Numbered from the stretch's first letter, positions 44,160 through 54,964 are shown. The stretch: DNA of 64,000 nucleotides from Conchocele bisecta (GCA_029237695.1 CM055269.1:30166956-30230955), one strand, 5' to 3'. Notes: generated by a model not told the origin, from the sequence alone. A program made the numbers and translations.

Positions 44160-44512
44160 AGGGGCAGATCCAGCATTTGGGGAACGGGGGGGGGTCCTAT
44201 TTTCGAGCTCCACTGGTCGGGTGCTTATTTTTCTCTTCCTGTTACATTTGGCGCCCAACGAAGGACCGTGACTGCAACAAGGGACCGTGACTGATACATT
44301 TACTCCGAGATTGTCCCACAGATAATCACTGTACCCAACAAATATGTAATTCAAGGACGAATTTCAATTTGGCGGGGGAGTATGTTACGGAAGGAATCTA
44401 GTAACTCAGGAGAGAAGATGTGTGTCTGTGCCCGGTTAGCTCAGTCGGTAGAGCGACCACCTTGTAAGCGGGAGGTGCCGGGTTGGGTGTATATTTTGCT
44501 CTTCCTGTTACA
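44160..44512 (+). mobile_element. TRIM-like miniature LTR element with tRNA-like LTR
   Basis: The 5' LTR remnant ends CTCTTCCTGTTACA at 44,246. TTTGGCGCCCAACGAAGG (44,247-44,264), a primer-binding-site-type sequence, follows at once. After about 105 bp there is a purine tract GGCGGGGGAG (44,371-44,380), then a complete 130-bp LTR from TGTTACGG (44,383) to CTTCCTGTTACA (44,512). The two LTR ends match over about 30 bp. There is no gag or pol. The 5' LTR is truncated by an older hAT-like end (CAGGGGCAGATCCAGC at about 44,159). Length and layout fit terminal-repeat retrotransposons in miniature. Confidence 0.6.
44430..44488 (+). other. tRNA-like sequence inside the LTR
   Basis: GCCCGGTTAGCTCAGTCGGT starts like a tRNA acceptor stem, D-arm and A box (TAGCTCAGTCGG), then GTAGAGCG, an anticodon-like CTTGTAA loop, and GGGAGGTGCCGGGTT. 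The T-arm is broken (GGTTGGGTG where GGTTCGANNCC is expected). It is therefore not a working tRNA gene, although the A box is intact. Confidence 0.6.
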
Positions 44513-44984
44513 TTATTTTGATGAATACTAGAGCGTTATTTGTAGAACTTGCAACCTTGTCAATTTGGTGATTAAAGGTTATATTTTCACTGATATCAAC
44601 ACCAATTAATGTTTTGGAGTGTTCAACTGCATTGTGTTATTTAAGGTTAGTTTAATAATATTTTATTGCAAATGTAAGCGGCATGGATACAATTACAACA
44701 AGCAAACGTAATGTTTAAATACTACATGTAGTAACATACAAATGGCTCGGGCTACAAGTTATATCAACACTATAATTACAACCCTCCCCTTTGATGGGAA
44801 TCGCTGTGTGTATTCCTTGACTGCTTGTATCTGATGGTATTGATGTTGACGTTTACCAGTGTATGTAACATTGTTTCCTCATTTATCACTGCAATGTTCT
44901 TTCTATTTTTTTTAAAGCATACACAATCTGGTGCTGGCAAGTCTTTGTTCAAGAGATCTCCACTGAGAACTACGCAGCATACCA
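44513..44984. other. Unannotated interval
   Basis: No feature recognised. Confidence 0.3.
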
Positions 44985-45110
44985 ATTGCCCTAAGCTGCC
45001 TAAGGAATGGGACTCTCCCAAGTCAGCTATGAACAACTACCGTCCCATCTCACCAACATGTATTATTGCAAAATGATGGAGTACACCGTCACTAAAGCTG
45101 GTTAAACACC
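44985..45110 (+). pseudogene. LINE reverse transcriptase scrap
   Basis: PKEWDSPKSAMNNYRPISPT followed by CIIAK and, after a one-base shift, MMEYTV. The NYRPIS motif and the following hydrophobic/K-ME spacing are typical of the first RT motif of non-LTR retrotransposons. Nothing else of the RT is present. Confidence 0.5.
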
Positions 45111-45881
45111 GAGACAAAAAAAAATAGCATACTACACAACCGACAACATGAATTCCGGGAAAGTCGTTTTTAAGAGACACAGTTTACAGTGCTAGTCACC
45201 GCCAGTAGATCCCAGTACAGGAATCCGACAGACTCGGTGCTCTTGTATTTTGTTAAGACATTTGATACTTGGAGACAATTCTAATGAAATACCAAGATGT
45301 TTAACGTCAGTCATCAAATAAATCTTTATCACGTGAAACCCTTGTTATGGCATGTTTTAACCCAGATCATAAATATGATATGACACGCATGTAATAACAC
45401 CTGGAGCAAATTTAATTGACTGGCCACATCTCTCTAATTACGTATTTGTATTATGCGCCAACGTTATGTCAAATGAATAAAATGAAAACGCTCCAAATGA
45501 CATTCCTCATGGCGCTACAAAGCAATGTTTACCATTTACGTTATCATGTTTTAAACATCATTAGAAGCTTCAGTGACTTAGTAAAATTACTGCAATTGTT
45601 AGAATCTGAAACCAAATGGCGCGACAAAGCAATGATGTTTTGACGTAGATGCCTCAACATATTTTAAATGACATTAGAAGCATCAGCATCAGTAAATTTA
45701 CTGCAATTGTTAGAATGTGCTCCCGTTTGGTTATACTAAATGTTTACAAAGAACAGGAGCCGATTGCATGGCATATTTATAATAGTTTCATGCTATATTA
45801 AAACTATTTGTCCCTGTGGATATTTTCAACTAGATGTGAAAATAGTATAAATATTTAGCGTGTGCTATTGGTGAAGAAAAC
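45111..45881. other. Mostly unannotated interval
   Basis: 45,268-45,300 (GGAGACAATTCTAATGAAAT) matches half of the palindrome in the 42,339 MITE. A segment with ATTAGAAGCTTCAG / ATTAGAAGCATCAG and CTGCAATTGTTAGAAT is tandemly repeated near 45,550-45,720. Confidence 0.4.
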
Positions 45882-46085
45882 AACAAGGGCATCGTTATCA
45901 CTAAGCTAATCCCATCGCTGGCAGCCTTGATGATAATAATAATAATAAAAACATAAGTCCTCAGCGACGTTGACGTCGGGTTGTCGGACGTGGGTCATAT
46001 CCAAACAAAACACCATCCATAGACACACATTGTGGCCAAATATTATCAGAATCGGTGAAACGGTTCAAAAGTTATTGAAGAAACA
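45882..46085 (+). repeat. HINE-like family E copy
   Basis: CAACAAGGGCATCGTTATCA and CTAATCCCATCGCTGGCAGC start, then CCATAGACACACATTGTGGC. Truncated, no hairpin. Confidence 0.55.
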
Positions 46086-47736
46086 AAACCACTCACTTGA
46101 AATTATTATCACCATTAAAAAGTAAATTTAAAAAAATGGCACGGACTGTTGACCAAGTTCAATCAAAATTCGTCCGCAAGTTAAAAAAGAGTCGGATTTA
46201 AACAAAATATGCTCCAGAGTCATTGTCTCGTCGGTAATGTGAAATTTGAAACTAGCACACCCCCCCCCCACACCCCCCCCCACCCCCCCTACCGGAGTCA
46301 TCATTTTAACAAATCAGAAAGAGGATTGACTATTGATCATGACTGCCAAGTTTTGTCAAAATCGTTCTGGCTGTGAAGAAGACATTCCAAATCTATATTA
46401 AGAGGATGACCTTCCGGCAGCCATCTTGGATGACGTAATCATCCGATTTCGATAAGAAATGCTCCAAAGTGATCTAGCTTCGATTTGATATATAGAACAT
46501 GACAATATTTGGTCCAATTGAAATTTGACCCCTACTTGATCCCGCAGCCATCATTTTACCAACTTGGAAAGAGCATTGACTATCGATCATTACTGCCAAG
46601 TTTCGTCGAAATCGTTCTGGTAGTTTGTGAGAAGATTTGTTTTTAAGAATTTTACCTAATTTTATATGGTGGCCATCCTGGATTATGTGATGACCTCCAT
46701 TTTGACAAATATGAAAGGTATCACCCACACAGCATAACTTTGATGTTTGACCACCATCGGCCAAGCGGTCGACGAGAAGAAAATGTTTCAAATCTGTATT
46801 AAAGGGATGACCTTTCGGTGGCCATCTTGGATGACGTACGTAATAATCAAATTTCAACAAAAAATGCTCCAGAGTGATCGTCTCATCAATACCTTCGATT
46901 CGATATATGACATAACCAAATGTGAAATAGCATTGACTGTCGATCATTCCTGTCAAGTTTCGTTCCAGTCACTGTCGGGCGTTTTTGAGAAGTTGGGTGA
47001 TCGGTTCACGAGAAGAAGACGTTAGAAATCTCTAATCAAAGGATGACCTTTTTACCTTTAGGCGGCTATCTTGGATAACCTAATAATCAGATTTCAACAA
47101 TTATCCAGCGTGATCGTCTCCTCAATACCTTCAATTTGATATATGACGTGACCATATTCGGTCAAATGTGAAATTTGACCCCTCCCGCCCCACCCATTTT
47201 TGACCCCGGGGCCACCATTTTAACAAATCTGAAACAGCATTGACTATCGATCGTTCCTTCCAAGGTTTGTTGAAATTGGCCTGGCAGTTCGTGAGAAGAT
47301 TTTTTAATAATTTGACCTACTTTTCCATGGCGGTCATCTTGGATTATGCGACAACCTCCAATTGTACGACTCTGATGTGCCCTCACTCATAGATCATCAA
47401 TGTGAAGTTTGACCAACATTAGCTCAGCGGTTTGTGTTTGTTTGTTTATTGGTGTTTAATGGCCTATCAACAGCTAAGGTCATGTTAGGCCGGGCAAACG
47501 GGTTCGATCCTGTTTTAACCTGCTGTATTGGGGGAAATTCCCAAAATCAGAACGGAATATTTACATCGAGAACAAATATATTCAGCCCTCAAATTAGAAT
47601 AACCAGACCTGGTGTCAGGTCCATACCACACCAAAATCACTTGCCCCCTTCCCCTAAAATAATATTACGAATAATCCTAATACTCACATAAGGGGCATAA
47701 CCAAATTCAACTGTCACATACAAAATGCCAAAGACG

Positions 47737-49373
47737 TTTGTTTTGTTTGTTTGTTGGGGTTTAACGGCCTATCAGCAGCTAAGGTCATTTAAGGCCGGGT
47801 CAATGGGTTAAGTACTAAATCCCATATATTACCTGTACAAGCACATGTCCCATATATTACATGTACAAGTACATGTCCCATATATTACCCATATATTACA
47901 TGTACAAGCACATGTCCCATATATTACATGTACAAGTACATGTCCCATATATTACATGTACAAGTACATGTCCCATATATTACATGTACAAGCACATGTC
48001 CCATATATTACATGTACAAGTACATGTCCCATATATTACCCATATATTACATGTACAAGACATGTCCATATTACATGTAAACCATACAGTCCCTATATTA
48101 CATGTCAAGCATGTCCCATATACATGTACAAGCAGTCCCATATATTACTGTACAAGACATGTCCCTATATACCCATATTACATGTACAAGTACATGTCCC
48201 ATATATTACATGTACAAGCACATGTCCCATATATTACATGTACAAGCACATGTCCCATATATTACATGTACAAGCACATGTCCCATATATTACATGTACA
48301 GTCAGTCCCTATATTACAGTCAAGCACATGTCCCATTACATGTAACAGCACATGACAAGTCATCCCATATATACATGTACAAGCACATGTCCCCATATTA
48401 CATGTACAAGACATGTCCCATATATTACATGTACAACACATGTCCCATATATTACATGTACAAGTTACATGTCCCATATATTACATGTACAAGCATGTCC
48501 CTATATTACATGTACAAGTACATGTCCCCATATATCATGTACAAGTACATGTCCCTATATTATGTACAGTACATGTCCCATTTATTACATGTAAAAGTAC
48601 ATGTCCCATATATTACATACAAGCATGTCCCTATATACAGTACAAGACATGTCCCATATTACATGTACAAGCATGTCCCATATTACAATGTACAACACAT
48701 GTCCCATATATTATGTACAAGACATGTCTATATTACAGTACAAGCACATGTCCCATATTACATGTAAGCCCACTGTCCCCATATACATGTACAAACACAT
48801 CATATATTAACTGTACAAGCATGTCCCATATATTACATGACAAGTACATGTCATATATTATGTACAAGTACTGTCCCATATTCATGTACAAGACATGTCC
48901 CATATTATAAACATGTATATTTACATGTCAACCCATATATTACATGTACAAGACATGCCCAATTATTAATGTACAAGCACATGTCCCATATATTACATGT
49001 ACAAGTACATGTCCCATATATTACATGTACAAGTACATGTCCCATATATTACATGTACATGGGAGGAAAATCCCAAAATCAGAACTGAATATTTACAATA
49101 ACAAAACTATATATTCAGCCCTGAAATCAGAATAATCCTGATCTGATGCCAGGTCCTCGCTACACCAGAATCACTTTGCCTCTCCCAAAAGCAGTAGGAT
49201 CAGTAATAATCTTACTACTTTTATAATGGGCAATAACCCAATTCAACTCCCAGGTAAATAAAGAGTCAAAGATAAAAACTTACCGGAGGGCCAAACCAGG
49301 CAAATCATGATTCCTATAAGGAGGAACCCATACTGTTAATTTACGCCGTCTCATTCGCCCGACCACCACCCAC
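47737..49373 (+). mobile_element. SINE S1 (inner), expanded by a minisatellite
   Basis: GCCAAAGACG flanks it (47,727-47,736 and 49,374-49,383). The head GTTTGTTTGTTGGGGTTTAAC and GGCCGGGTCAATGGG lead into the 28-bp array; the SINE body returns at GGAGGAAAATCCCAAAATCA and ends near CCACCACCCAC. Without the array it would be about 395 bp. Confidence 0.75.
47820..49060 (+). repeat. 28-bp minisatellite, 1.24 kb
   Basis: About 44 units of CATGTCCCATATATTACATG plus TACAAGTA or TACAAGCA. The outer units are regular; units between about 48,060 and 48,960 lack one to four bases at scattered sites. Each unit holds an ACATGTAC-AAG-TACATGT dyad. Long ORFs with a repeated ITCTSTCPIYY-like pattern are by-products. 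Confidence 0.85.
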
Positions 49374-49574
49374 GCCAAAGACGTATGCCAAACCAGGTAT
49401 CCAGTCGGGATTCCGTTAAGGATGAACCCCGATCGTTAAATTACCAATTGCATTCTCCCACCTGCCACCCCGCTCAGCGGTTTGTGAGAATATGACGTTT
49501 GAAAATGTGGACGGACCGACGAAAAGCGGTAACAATAGCTCACTTGAGCCTTTGGTCCAGGTGAGCTAAAAACG

Positions 49575-51580
49575 TTAACCATTTGCCTTACAAATAGGGT
49601 CAACATAAGTCTTCAGTGACCTTAACCTTGGGCGGTCAGACGTGGGTCGTATGCAAAACAAAGCACCATCCATACACACATTGTGTCCCAATAATTCCGC
49701 CACGGAAGCGGTGTCGCGCCTGCCAAGGAATTTGGCCGTAACATGATAATGGGCATGTGCTAAAGTAAACATCACAAAAAACAGTCAGGTGCATGCTTAA
49801 AACACGAAAAAGGTCAAGGTTGAAGAAACTTTTTGACATAAAAAAAATGGCTAAGCGTTTCCACAATCATGTGAAGGAGCGCAGTGGCTGTGATGGTTAG
49901 AGCGTCAAACTGCTGATCCAAAGGTCGTGGGTTCGAGCCTCACCCGAGGCGTTGCGTTGTGTTATTGAGCAAGACACTTTATCCACACTGCTTCAGTTCA
50001 ACCAGCTGTAAATGGGTACCGGCTAATTACCGGGAACATCGATTGTATTTGAAATTGTATTTGACATTGTATGTACATGTATATATATAATAAAGGAATA
50101 CAATCCTGCTCATAATACCCGCAAGGGGCGTGCAAGCAGTATCTATAGATAGATAGATAGATAGAATGTCAAAAAGGTGAAGATCATATTAATGGCGGCA
50201 TGAGTGTTGTCACGGAATAGACCGGGCAACATTATTTTGGGGTTTAATTTAAGACTGCATGGCTACAATTTATTATAGTTATTTATCACATAAGTCAATA
50301 CTCTCCCTACGGTTACAGTATAATATTCCATTTATCACAGATAGTATAGTTCACTCCCACTGCGCATGTAACTCCTCAACTCACTCGATATCACACACCC
50401 AAAACAATACATTTGACCATTGCCTCTGGCATTGTATTCCACTGGATAAACTTAATAATACCTGCATACCAGATTGACTGAAGTCTACTGGCATATGAAA
50501 TGGTGGCTTAATTTGCATCACATAAAACCTGGCTTGGTGCATTAAATACCAGTGACCGTGACAAGTGTGTTCCAAATGTTTACATGTATCAAGTGTCCAA
50601 ATATTGAAACAATCCATCAAGTAATATTATGTTATACGATGATGAATAAACTTGGACAAACTTTTTAACTAAGAGTTTCCGCAAAAATGTGAAGGTACAA
50701 AAGGTCATGGTCATGTTAATGGGGGCATGAGGGTGTTCCGAACGATCACATGTATCAAGTGTCCAAATATTGAAGCAATCCGTTAAGTAATATTAAAGTT
50801 ATATCATGATGAAGAAACATGTACAAATTTTTTACGCAAAAAATGGCAAAGTGTTTCCACAAAAATGTGAAGGTAAAAAAGGTCAAGGTCATGTTAATGG
50901 CAGCATGAGTTCTTCCCAATTCTCACATGTATCAAGTTTCCAATCCGTCAAGTAATATTAGTTATACCTGACAAAGCTTATGCAAACTTTTTGACATTTC
51001 GGAAAACGAGGATGGAAAAAGCGGAGAGGCGACTATAGTCGCGACTTCTGCTAAAGCAGGCGGGACAAATATCGGTGAAGCCGTTTGTAAGTTATTGAAA
51101 AATGAAAGGCGTTACTAACATATGCACATACATGAACTAACGCTTTATCCCCTCTTACCCCTCTATCGGCGAGGGGATAATAAAACAAGAATTCCGCTGC
51201 GGAAGTGGTGTCGCTCCTGCCGAGGAATTTGACTGTAACATGATCATGGGCATGTGCTAAGTAAGCATCACAAAAACCATCAGCTAAGTGCATGCATTAA
51301 ACAGGAAAAAGGTCAAGATTGAAGAAACTTTTTGACATAAAATAATGGCTACGTATTTCAGCAAAAATGTGAAGGTACAAAAGGTCATGTTAATGGCGGC
51401 ACGAGTGTGTTCCAAAAAATGCTTACATGTATCACGGTACAAATATTGAAGCAATCCATCAAGTAATATTAATGTTATATGATGATGAAGAAGCTTGTAC
51501 AAACTTTTTGACATTTGTTGACGCGGACGATGACAACGACGGAAAAAGCGACGACTATAGTCACAAACTGCATGTATATA
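49575..51580 (+). repeat. Composite of HINE-like copies with CAAGAATTCCGC starts
   Basis: Starts with a family E piece (GTGACCTTAACCTTGGGCGG), then AATTCCGCCACGGAAGCGGT at 49,692 and again ACAAGAATTCCGCTGCGGAA at 51,186. Units of about 160 bp contain AAAATGTGAAGGTACAAAAG, GGTCAAGGTCATGTTAATGG and ACATGTATCAAGTGTCCAAA. 3' ends are at about 51,025 (GGCGACTATAGTCGCGACTT) and 51,540 (GACGACTATAGTCACAAAC). A family E hairpin (CCCCTCTATCGGCGAGGGG) lies at 51,155-51,173. Confidence 0.65.
49876..50166 (+). mobile_element. tRNA-derived SINE S2 (RUDI/V-SINE-like)
   Basis: The tRNA-like head begins GGAGCGCAGTGGCTGTGATGG with an A-box-like TGGTTAGAGCG and a B box GGGTTCGAGCCTC (49,929-49,941). The core TTGAGCAAGACACTTTATCC and CAGCTGTAAATGGGTACCGG resembles the conserved domain of V-type SINEs reported from molluscs. 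It ends in an (ATAG)n tail at 50,146-50,166. The family name is by recollection of the core only. Confidence 0.65.
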
Positions 51581-51828
51581 TTAACCCTTAGATCGCTACT
51601 CACAACAATTGTCGTCTGCTGTTGCTTTTATATCTTGCCTTATTTCTCAATAAAAACATGGTTTGACAGCACTTCAAAATCATTTCCAATGGAAATGATT
51701 CTGAAGTGCTGTCAAACCATGTTGTAAATTATTGTAAAGTGCTGTCAAAGCATGTTTGATGATAAAAATGGAAAATAGAAAATAAACAGCAGACGACAAA
51801 AAAAATAAGATAGCGGTCAAAGGGTTAA
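51581..51828 (+). mobile_element. TTAA-bounded MITE family M2, copy 3
   Basis: TTAACCCTTAGATCGC to GCGGTCAAAGGGTTAA. GTCGTCTGCTG / CAGCAGACGAC and an AATCATTTCC-AATGGAAATGATT palindrome; an extra partial repeat AAAGTGCTGTCAAAGC follows. Confidence 0.75.
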
Positions 51829-52358
51829 GCAGCTAAATCAGAGGTACAGTACCGGAATTGACCATCTTGAAAGGCTATGCTGGTAATAATCAGGACAGTA
51901 AAATCAAAAGCGACATTTGTAGTAAGTGAGTGAGTGAGTTTTTTTTTAATGGCGACTATTTCTTACCAAATATTTTGTAATTTACATATAAAGGTCAAAA
52001 TTCTGCACAAAATAAATGAATAAAAGGACATACATGTATGTACATACACAACTTAGTTTACAATATCCAAACGTTCTATCAAATGAACCCGCAACTGACC
52101 ACAGGGACTTTATGGAATTTTCAACATACATAGATTCTAATCATACATGTAGTAAGTGCACTGCCTCGCATGGCAGGAGGATCTTCATGACGAGGGTAAT
52201 AACGAGTCTGCATAATCATACATCGGCTACCGAGTGGCAAACACCGCAGGCTCTGAGCCAATTGAATGGTTTAGTGGAAAAAGGGGGCTAACTGCCACTG
52301 ACCCATTCAATTGTGTGATTGTATAGGTTGATCTGGGTATACATTGGTCATAAGCACA
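51829..52358. other. M1 MITE remnants, no gene
   Basis: 52,210-52,355 has GCCAATTGAATGG, GGTTGATCTGGGTATACATT and GGTCATAAGC of M1. 51,922-51,960 has GTGAGTGAGTGAG. No gene. Confidence 0.4.
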
Positions 52359-52598
52359 TTAATCCATTACAGACGGGATACAATTATAGTACATGTAGTA
52401 TGAACCTTTTCAAAGAGAAACAAAATACTATTTTCTTTATTTCCTCTTCAGATTAAGGATACGATAATTTTTGTTGAATAAAGGTATATGTTGTTACCAC
52501 TCCTTTGAAGTGTCTCAACGAGACGGTTCAAACGTGTGGTAACAACATATACCTTTATTCAACAAAAATTATCGTATCCTTAATCTGAAATGGGTTAA
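52359..52598. mobile_element. TTAA-bounded element with 143-bp foldback
   Basis: TTAATCCATT at left and ATGGGTTAA at right. Inside, TTCAGATTAAGGATACGATA (52,447) pairs with TATCGTATCCTTAATCTGAA (to 52,589) through nearly the whole arm, with GTGTCTCAACGAGACGGTTC near the centre. A related but unpaired copy is at 56,405. Confidence 0.7.
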
Positions 52599-52842
52599 CA
52601 TTTATATACCGGTAGTAACCAAAATGCCAACTCTCACTAATTTTTTACTAATCACAATTTCTTTCAGGCGACTCCTATGCACAATTGGGTTTGGAAATGC
52701 AATGTAAATCTCTAATTAAAATATTTTTACTACTGTAATAGTCTTCATCATTTTCTGTACAGTGAAGTTGACCAGTGACCACCATCTGTTTTAGACGAGG
52801 GATGTTCAAGAAAGCTATTGTCGTTCTGATTTTGATAGTTTT
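52599..52842. other. Unannotated interval
   Basis: No feature recognised. Confidence 0.3.
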
Positions 52843-53240
52843 GATTCAACTAAATATTTACATTGAATAAAAATAAATATATTCAGCTTGAAATTAGAAT
52901 AACCCAATCTGGTGCCAGGTCCATACCACACCAGTCACTTGGCCCCTTCCTCTAAAAGTAATAGGATTAGGAATAATCATATTACTCTTCGGTTGGGATT
53001 CTGGTACGGATGAATTCCGATCGTTAACCATACTACGCCGAATTATATTTGTCGTCTTTTTTCGATAAAAACCTGTTTTGGCAGTGCATGAGAATCGTCT
53101 CCACTTGAGACGATTCTCATGTGCTGTCAAAACAAGTTTTTTGTTCAGAATTAAGGCACAAATGAAAAACAGCAGACGACTATTTTCGTCTCCCGCGTAG
53201 TGAGAGTTAAATTACCCATCGCATGCTCCTAACCAATTAA
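52843..53240 (+). mobile_element. SINE S1, 5'-truncated, split by a TTAA MITE
   Basis: Starts in the ATTTACATTGAATAAAA and ATTCAGCTTGAAATTAGAA block, has CTGGTGCCAGGTCC and CTAAAAGTAATAGGATTAGG, then GAATTCCGATCGTTAA where the MITE enters. The tail resumes TTAAATTACCCATCGCATG. Confidence 0.7.
53024..53210 (+). mobile_element. TTAA-bounded MITE family M2, copy 4, inside a SINE
   Basis: TTAACCATACTACGCCG to CGCGTAGTGAGAGTTAA. The uninterrupted SINE at about 49,425-49,455 reads CGATCGTTAAATTACC, so exactly TTAA was duplicated on insertion. GAGAATCGTCTCC/TTGAGACGATTCTC palindrome at the centre. Confidence 0.85.
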
Positions 53241-53689
53241 CAATCAACACGAATACTGTCATTCTGAATTGGCTATTTTGACGACTTTGTGATGGATTGT
53301 CTTGTCAAAGCTGATACACCGTCACTGTGGAAACGGGCATATATATGGCTCACTGACCAGGAATTAAGCCAACCATTTGGGCGAGAACATTTTGCCATTT
53401 TGTGAAAATTTGTGTTTATGGCATGCTAAATTGAGAATTTTACACCCCCATGAAAATGAAGGTACGTAGGTATGTATTATTTTCCCAATGACACAATACA
53501 AACAAGCTACATGTATATGTAGAAATACGATATGTTTAATGATGTGGTGGTTTATTGAGCATCACTCCATACAATATTTAGGTATGGCTATTACCATATA
53601 TGCATGGCAGGTTTGGGCCTAAATTCAAACCCTGGGAACATCATCTGGCCACAGATATAATTAGGTCCTCCTTGGACCAAATATAATTG
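53241..53689. other. Unannotated interval
   Basis: No feature recognised. Confidence 0.3.
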
Positions 53690-53938
53690 TAGCTGTGACT
53701 GGAAAAGTGGAGCTTATCAGTTTAAAAACGGTTTTTCACTATGTGTAGATACAGATCAGCCTGTGCATCCGCACAGTCTGATCAGGATTTGCACTGTTTG
53801 CCATTCCATACATGAAACACTCACCATGTTTCTGCCAAGCAATACATATCGTTATAAGGCTATAGAAGTGTGCTATTTGATCAGGAGCTACACTTCTTGT
53901 CACCAATTCCATAGGCCTAATTTCCCCAGCCACAGCCA
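53690..53938 (+). mobile_element. MITE family M1, copy
   Basis: GTAGCTGTGACTGGAAAAGT at left and CCCCAGCCACAGCCAC at right; GATCAGCCTGTGCATCCGCA near the left instead of the right, so the interior is reversed compared with 39,356. Confidence 0.65.
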
Positions 53939-54712
53939 CCATTGTGTCACCGGCTGAGAAAATGATCTTCACAATGGGGGCAACAATTAGTTTAAACAAT
54001 ATTTTATTCACATTTTGACACAGATACATGTAATAACATATATACAAATATATCAATCACGACAATGCGGTACAATTTGTGAAAAGGATTCAGTAGTAAG
54101 CGCAAGCGCTTATAAACACTGTCTCCTTCTGTTGGGGGCAACAATTGCAGATCCCGACTCATGTATTCACAGTTGATTAGGATCACTTTACTGATGGCAT
54201 CTACATCAGAGACTGTTGAACGGCACAAGCGCTGATCAGACAGTGTGCATGCCTAGGCTGATCTGGGACTACGCTGGTTAAATACATTGCTATGTCTCAA
54301 CAGTAGCCATAGTGCAACTCATACATTGTAAACACTCGGAGTACATAGTCCATACAAAGACATCACTGACAGTGCTTACTGAATTTTAGGTGTTCCTGAT
54401 CTACACTCCTGCATCACGCAATAAGGATATAAATTACATGTACATGTATATTAGAAAAGTGTCACAGGCTAAATGCAAACTGCATTGCTGTTAATACGTC
54501 ATCAGCAAATCTGCAAATCAGAATTTGCGATTGCCAGAACCTGGTTAGATGCCCCCCCCTTTTTTTATCAAGTAGACTACCGGTAGTCCTTAAAAGGCAG
54601 GAAACAAAACTGTTGTTTGCTGTTTTCCATTGTTGACAGCATTGTAAGTCCTTAAAAGGCAGGAAACAAAATTGTTGTTTGCTGTTTTCCATTGTTGACA
54701 GCATTGTAAGAG
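53939..54712. other. Downstream flank of SDE2, with a 52-bp duplication
   Basis: No gene. A unit starting GTCCTTAAAAGGCAGGAAAC is present twice in tandem from 54,596 and 54,648, ending GACAGCATTGTAAG. The rest holds M1-like scraps (GGCTGATCTGGGACTACGCT at 54,251). Confidence 0.45.
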
Positions 54713-54915
54713 TTAACCCTTACTACGCTGAATTAAATTTTGTCGTCTGCTGGAAAAGTTTTATTTTGAATATTTCTCGATAAAAACCTGTTTTGACAGC
54801 ACATGAGAATCATCTCCACTGGAGATGATTCTCGTGTGCTGCCAAAACAGGTGTAATGTTAAGAATTAAGGCAACCATTAAAAACAGCAGACGTCTCCCG
54901 CGTAGTGAGGGTTAA
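54713..54915 (+). mobile_element. TTAA-bounded MITE family M2, copy 5, just past the SDE2 stop
   Basis: TTAACCCTTACTACGCTG to CGCGTAGTGAGGGTTAA. GAGAATCATCTCC/TGGAGATGATTCTCG palindrome. Its right edge lies 49 bp beyond the SDE2 stop codon, so it occupies the gene's 3' untranslated region. On the minus strand it supplies AATAAA at 54,765-54,760, about 200 bp after the stop. Confidence 0.75.
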
Positions 54916-54964
54916 AACACATTAGCTTCTAAACCCTGTGCATACATGTAGGTACAACATGCAA

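Larger units (their letters stand above)
47437..49471 (+). mobile_element. SINE S1 (outer), 15-bp target duplication
   Basis: GCTCAGCGGTTTGTG flanks it exactly (47,422-47,436 and 49,472-49,486). It opens with a TTTG-rich head and GTGTTTAATGGCC, has GGGTTCGATCCTG (B-box-like) and the ATTCAGCCCTCAAATTAGAA block. A second SINE interrupts it at 47,737-49,373; its tail continues at 49,384 with CAAACCAGGTATCCAG and CCCCGATCGTTAAATTACC. Confidence 0.75.
46086..49571 (+). repeat. HINE-like family D, hosting two nested SINEs
   Basis: Long units (several hundred bp) with GGCGGCCATCTTGGAT, TGACCCC...CCCGGGG, CACCATTTTAACAAATC and GACTATCGATCATTCCTGCC. The element resumes at 49,487 after the SINEs and ends with GACGGACCGACG and a hairpin TAGCTCACTTGAGCC...GGTCCAGGTGAGCTA at about 49,529-49,569. 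The start of another family D copy is at 63,311. Confidence 0.7.

Noticed and set aside
44430..44488. Functional tRNA gene
   Set aside because: The T-arm/B box is broken, the 3' acceptor strand is missing, and the sequence lies inside an LTR.
47845..48910. Long overlapping ORFs (up to 221 codons) with a repeated ITCTSTCPIYY-like pattern
   Set aside because: They are translations of the 28-bp minisatellite in several frames, with no independent coding signal.
49876..49950. Functional tRNA gene
   Set aside because: A and B boxes are present, but the cloverleaf is degenerate and is followed by a SINE core and an (ATAG)n tail.
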